A DNA stretch of 7,572 nucleotides from JBLIOB01 sp047639575 (GTDB lineage Bacteria > Bacteroidota > Bacteroidia > Flavobacteriales_D > Parvicellaceae), in the NCBI GenBank assembly GCA_047639575.1, contig JBLIOB010000209.1, positions 1 through 7,572 on the forward strand, given 5' to 3'. Every line of letters starts with the position of its first letter. The stretch's first letter is position 1. The position numbers and the translations under genes are program-made. The notes under the pieces are model-generated. The model was not told where the DNA came from. It was given only the letters and a program-made list of their open reading frames with translations, and ran no database searches. This document shows positions 5,550-7,572 of this stretch, piece by piece.

Positions 5550-6458
5550 ATGGTAGACATTACAGCAAAAAGCAATACGTTAAGAATTGCAATCGCCCAA
5601 GCAGTAGTTCAAGTTTCTAAACAGGAAACAATTGATGCTGTGATTAATAAAACGGTGCCTAAAGGAGATGTTTTTGAAATGGCAAAAACAGCCGGTTTTT
5701 TTGCAGTTAAAAAGACGCCCGACTTACTTCCAGATTGCCATATTATCCCGATAGAGTCGACTAAAGTTTCTTATGAGATCAAAGAATTGTCGATTTACAT
5801 CAATATTGAAGTAAAGACAATTTATAAAACAGGCGTTGAAGTTGAAGCAATGCATGGCGCATCTGTTATAGCATTGACAATATATGACATGCTTAAGCCG
5901 ATAGATCAAGGAATTGAGATTCAGAATATAAAATTGCTGAAAAAGAAAGGTGGGAAATCTAGTTATGGAACTCGATCAGAACACTTAACGGCTTCCGTTT
6001 TTGTTTGTTCAGATTCTATTAGTGCAGGACAAAAAGAAGATAAAGCAGGTAAAGTCTTAGTTGAAAAACTGACTGCTTTAGGAATGACTAATATCGATTA
6101 TAAGGTGATTCCAGATAATGAAGAGCAAATTCGAAATGAGGCTCAGAAATGTATTGATGCAAAAAAGGATATTGTATTGTTTACTGGAGGTACAGGATTG
6201 TCTCCGAAGGACTTAACCCCTGAAGCTTTAATTCCGCTGTTAGAAAGAAGAATTCCAGGAGTGGAAGAACAAATCAGAAATTACGGACAACAACGTACTC
6301 CATACGCTATGCTTTCAAGAAGTGTTTGCGGAATGTCAGGAAACACGATGATAATCGCATTCCCTGGCTCAACGAAAGGTGCAGAAGAGTCGTTTGACGC
6401 AGTTTTCCCTGCCGTGATTCACCTAGTAAATGTTCGTAAAGTAGACTTTAGTCATTAG
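5550..6458 (+). CDS. moaCB: Bifunctional molybdenum cofactor protein, MoaC-MoaB fusion
   Basis: This 302-residue fusion joins two steps of cofactor synthesis. The N-terminal MoaC domain (1 to about 140) works with MoaA to make precursor Z and starts with MVDITAKSNTLR. Judged against E. coli MoaC, the catalytic set is intact: K38 (KGDVF), K54, H64 (CH), E97 and E99 (GVEVEA), D113 and K116 (IYDMLK), then KKKGGKSS. The C-terminal MoaB/MogA domain (about 148-300), which adenylylates molybdopterin before metal insertion, shows TGGTGLSPKDLTPEA (212-226) and FPGSTKGAEES (271-281). I chose 5550 because it matches the usual MoaC start and follows the moaE stop by one base. An in-frame ATG at 5496 would add 18 residues read out of moaE. 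Such fusions are known in Bacteroidota. One oddity is CHIIPI where MoaC normally has CHP. Confidence 0.93.
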   Translation: MVDITAKSNTLRIAIAQAVVQVSKQETIDAVINKTVPKGDVFEMAKTAGFFAVKKTPDLLPDCHIIPIESTKVSYEIKELSIYINIEVKTIYKTGVEVEAMHGASVIALTIYDMLKPIDQGIEIQNIKLLKKKGGKSSYGTRSEHLTASVFVCSDSISAGQKEDKAGKVLVEKLTALGMTNIDYKVIPDNEEQIRNEAQKCIDAKKDIVLFTGGTGLSPKDLTPEALIPLLERRIPGVEEQIRNYGQQRTPYAMLSRSVCGMSGNTMIIAFPGSTKGAEESFDAVFPAVIHLVNVRKVDFSH

Positions 6459-6475
6459 TTAGTTGTAATGCGCAG

Positions 6476-7018
6476 ATGAATAAAATCCTTGGTTTTATAT
6501 TGATATTCTCTTATTCCATGGCTTATGGTCAAATCGAAATGGATTTTATTATAAATTATCACGACTTTGCAAAATTAGACACAATTTCAAAAACGACCAA
6601 GATTGAGTTTTTCGATCAATCATTTAAGGATGACAAAAAATCCAAAATTAGCTTAAGTCAATCCTTCATTTATAATGATCAAAGGATAATGACCGAAAGG
6701 CGTTACAACTATACTAATGATTCGACATTCCATATTCAAATTTATAAAACGGGAGAAAACGGAACTCTCATTTTAGATTCAGATACACGTCCTGACCGAA
6801 ATGCGCTTCCTTCGAGTTCCTTGTTGTTACCAATTTGTCGAACCGAAATAATGAGTGATGATGATGGGAGCATTACGGAAGTGATGAGATACAACAAAGA
6901 GGATAAGGAACTGATTAGACACCGATATAAATACGACCTAAAAGGACGAATTATTTTATGGGAAAAATATGTTGATTCAGAATTGAGATTTGTAAGAACC
7001 ATTAAATACTACAGCTAA
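6476..7018 (+). CDS. Secreted protein of unknown function
   Basis: I do not recognise this 180-residue protein. Residues 1-18 are a good signal peptide (Lys3, hydrophobic ILGFILIFSY, cleavage near AYG-Q), so it should be exported. There is no lipobox cysteine and no later membrane helix. The mature part is polar, rich in Asp, Lys, Ser and Tyr, with alternating patterns suggesting beta strands, such as RRYNYTNDSTFHIQIYK and later RHRYKYDLKGRIILWEKYV. The YxYDxxGRI phrase resembles the strand repeats of YD/Rhs-like and MORN-like secreted proteins, but one or two copies are too few to assign a family. A single Cys occurs in LLPICRTE. It starts 17 bp after moaCB on the same strand, so it could be transcribed with the cofactor genes, although its content suggests no link to molybdenum. 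A weak TTAG/TAATG context precedes the ATG and no Shine-Dalgarno is visible. Confidence 0.75.
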   Translation: MNKILGFILIFSYSMAYGQIEMDFIINYHDFAKLDTISKTTKIEFFDQSFKDDKKSKISLSQSFIYNDQRIMTERRYNYTNDSTFHIQIYKTGENGTLILDSDTRPDRNALPSSSLLLPICRTEIMSDDDGSITEVMRYNKEDKELIRHRYKYDLKGRIILWEKYVDSELRFVRTIKYYS

Positions 7019-7045
7019 CAATTAACAAATAAAGCTAATACCCTT

Positions 7046-7095
7046 GTACCTGCGCTAAAGCTTCGGCAACACGCGGTCGTTACCTCATGAGGTAC
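7046..7095. repeat. GC-richer spacer patch bounded by GTACC and GGTAC, possible dispersed intergenic repeat
   Basis: In AT-rich surroundings, 7046-7095 is notably richer in G and C. It opens with GTACC (7046-7050) and closes with its complement GGTAC (7091-7095), and contains GC-TTCG-GC at 7060-7067. It does not extend a neighbouring gene and has no T run. It may be a copy of an interspersed element, but only one copy is visible here, so this is a suggestion. Confidence 0.25.
7081..7094. repeat. 14-bp perfect palindrome TACCTCATGAGGTA
   Basis: TACCTCATGAGGTA reads identically on both strands with no spacer. It lies 63 bp after the stop of the secreted protein gene, directly before a promoter-like TATCTTTA (7096-7103), a position that would suit a dimeric repressor. 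The half GAGGTACT also recurs at 7202-7209. A chance origin is possible. Confidence 0.4.
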
Positions 7096-7572
7096 TATCT
7101 TTATTCCAAACGTTAAGTTTCATTTAAATCCATCGACTATTTATAGATATGCATTCATATTAATTGTTTTTATTGGCTGCGCCTCGGTAGCAAAAGGGGC
7201 CGAGGTACTTCAAGTTGATTTTGAAGAATTCAATTCATCCTTTTCCAAACCTTATACGAATGAACTTAAGCACTACATGCACGGCTTAGAATGTTGGAAA
7301 GCACCTTGGTATAAAGACGGAGCCTCACAATTTTCTGACACATTGCTTTCAAACGTTGAGTATGAATTTGCTTTTATGCCTCACATAATGCAAGGTGGCT
7401 CAGCTATTGGGCTTAAACTGAAGTTCGCCACTCAAGAGCTTGCATAAAACTTCTACAAAAGGAAAACTAATACACAATTTGAGATCAAGTTTACAAATTT
7501 TGAAGAATTGACAAATTCGGATTTTTGTTTTCCAAATGAATTTGCGTTTCCTTCCAAGTATGCGCTTCATCC
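7091..7572 (+). pseudogene. Degenerate secreted-protein gene, partial at the right edge
   Basis: One plus-strand frame is open from 7091 (after TGA at 7088) to the window end except for a single TAA at 7445-7447. In this AT-rich DNA 160 codons with one stop is unlikely by chance. It encodes a signal-like segment (RYAFILIVFIGCASVAKG, about 7145-7198; FIGC may be a lipobox) followed by polar protein-like sequence including VDFEEF, HGLECWKAPWYKDG and, after the stop, NFYKRKTNTQFEIKF. No ATG, GTG or TTG lies in frame before the signal segment. An ATG at 7149 is one frame off, and one added base after it would give M, one residue, then FILIVFIGC. That suggests a one-base loss plus a nonsense change, or sequencing error. 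The first in-frame ATG (7277) would give only 56 residues. I do not recognise the family. Confidence 0.5.
7182..7205 (+). repeat. Short inverted repeat inside the degenerate frame
   Basis: CCTCGG (7182-7187) and CCGAGG (7200-7205) are perfect complements around a 12-nt loop. It falls on the end of the signal-peptide-like segment. No T run follows, so it is not an obvious terminator. Confidence 0.3.

Noticed and set aside
6742..7002. An 86-codon minus-strand reading frame opposite the unknown secreted protein.
   Set aside because: The plus frame has a signal peptide and spans the region. The minus frame has no recognisable features.
7019..7045. Possible intrinsic terminator after the unknown secreted protein gene.
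   Set aside because: There is no GC-rich hairpin followed by a T run; the stretch is plain AT-rich sequence.
7395..7572. A minus-strand reading frame of about 55 codons at the right edge beginning MKRILGRKRK.
   Set aside because: It overlaps the plus frame that reads more like protein and has a composition rich in Lys, Phe and Cys typical of an antisense frame in AT-rich DNA.
1..7572. CRISPR arrays, tRNA or rRNA genes, insertion sequences, and toxin-antitoxin or defence genes.
   Set aside because: I saw no regularly spaced repeats, no tRNA-like cloverleaf with a TTCRANY arm, no transposase or integrase motifs with terminal repeats, and no defence-type domains.

Overview
The window looks like a chromosomal segment from a Bacteroidota bacterium, probably a marine Cytophagales or Flavobacteriales relative. 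The reasons are the AT-rich DNA, the general lack of Shine-Dalgarno sequences, promoter-like TAnnTTTG elements, secreted proteins whose signal peptides end in Phe/Gly-Ala-Gln type sites, a periplasmic-TPR/HisKA_3 sensor kinase, and a fused MoaC-MoaB protein, which is common in this phylum. The assignment rests on style and gene content, not on a marker gene.

Layout from left to right. (1) 1-141, minus strand: the first 47 codons of a secreted protein with an FIENxGQ start like that of large Bacteroidota surface proteins. (2) 142-320: a divergent intergenic region with candidate promoters and a small GC-rich hairpin cluster just before the next gene. (3) 321-2961: a two-component pair, a membrane histidine kinase with a periplasmic TPR sensor and a NarL/FixJ-type response regulator, overlapping by 8 nt. 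(4) 3060-4834: a SorA/SorT-like sulfite dehydrogenase (molybdenum enzyme) and a membrane-anchored mono-haem cytochrome c joined by a TAATG overlap. (5) 4881-6458: moaD, moaE and a moaC-moaB fusion in a tight run. (6) 6476-7018: an unrecognised secreted protein. (7) 7019-7572: a short GC-richer spacer with a 14-bp perfect palindrome, then a reading frame that looks coding to the window end but has no usable start and one internal stop.

How the genes fit together: MoaC, MoaB, MoaD and MoaE act in building molybdopterin and preparing it for molybdenum insertion. The sulfite dehydrogenase needs that cofactor. It should act outside the cytoplasmic membrane and pass electrons to the tethered cytochrome beside it, and from there to the respiratory chain. 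So the centre of the window pairs a molybdoenzyme and its electron acceptor with part of its cofactor supply. moaA, moeA and mobA are not in the window. The two-component pair lies in the same orientation just upstream, but nothing seen here proves that it regulates them.

Most of the window is recognisable biology. The points most worth checking are the active-site departures in the molybdoenzyme (RNN where vertebrate and plant enzymes have RNH) and in MoaE (Gly where E. coli has catalytic Lys119), the apparently leaderless promoters of the two molybdenum transcription units, the GGAGGA that serves as both MoaD Gly-Gly tail and moaE ribosome binding site, and the broken reading frame at the right end. 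I found no convincing new defence or mobile system.
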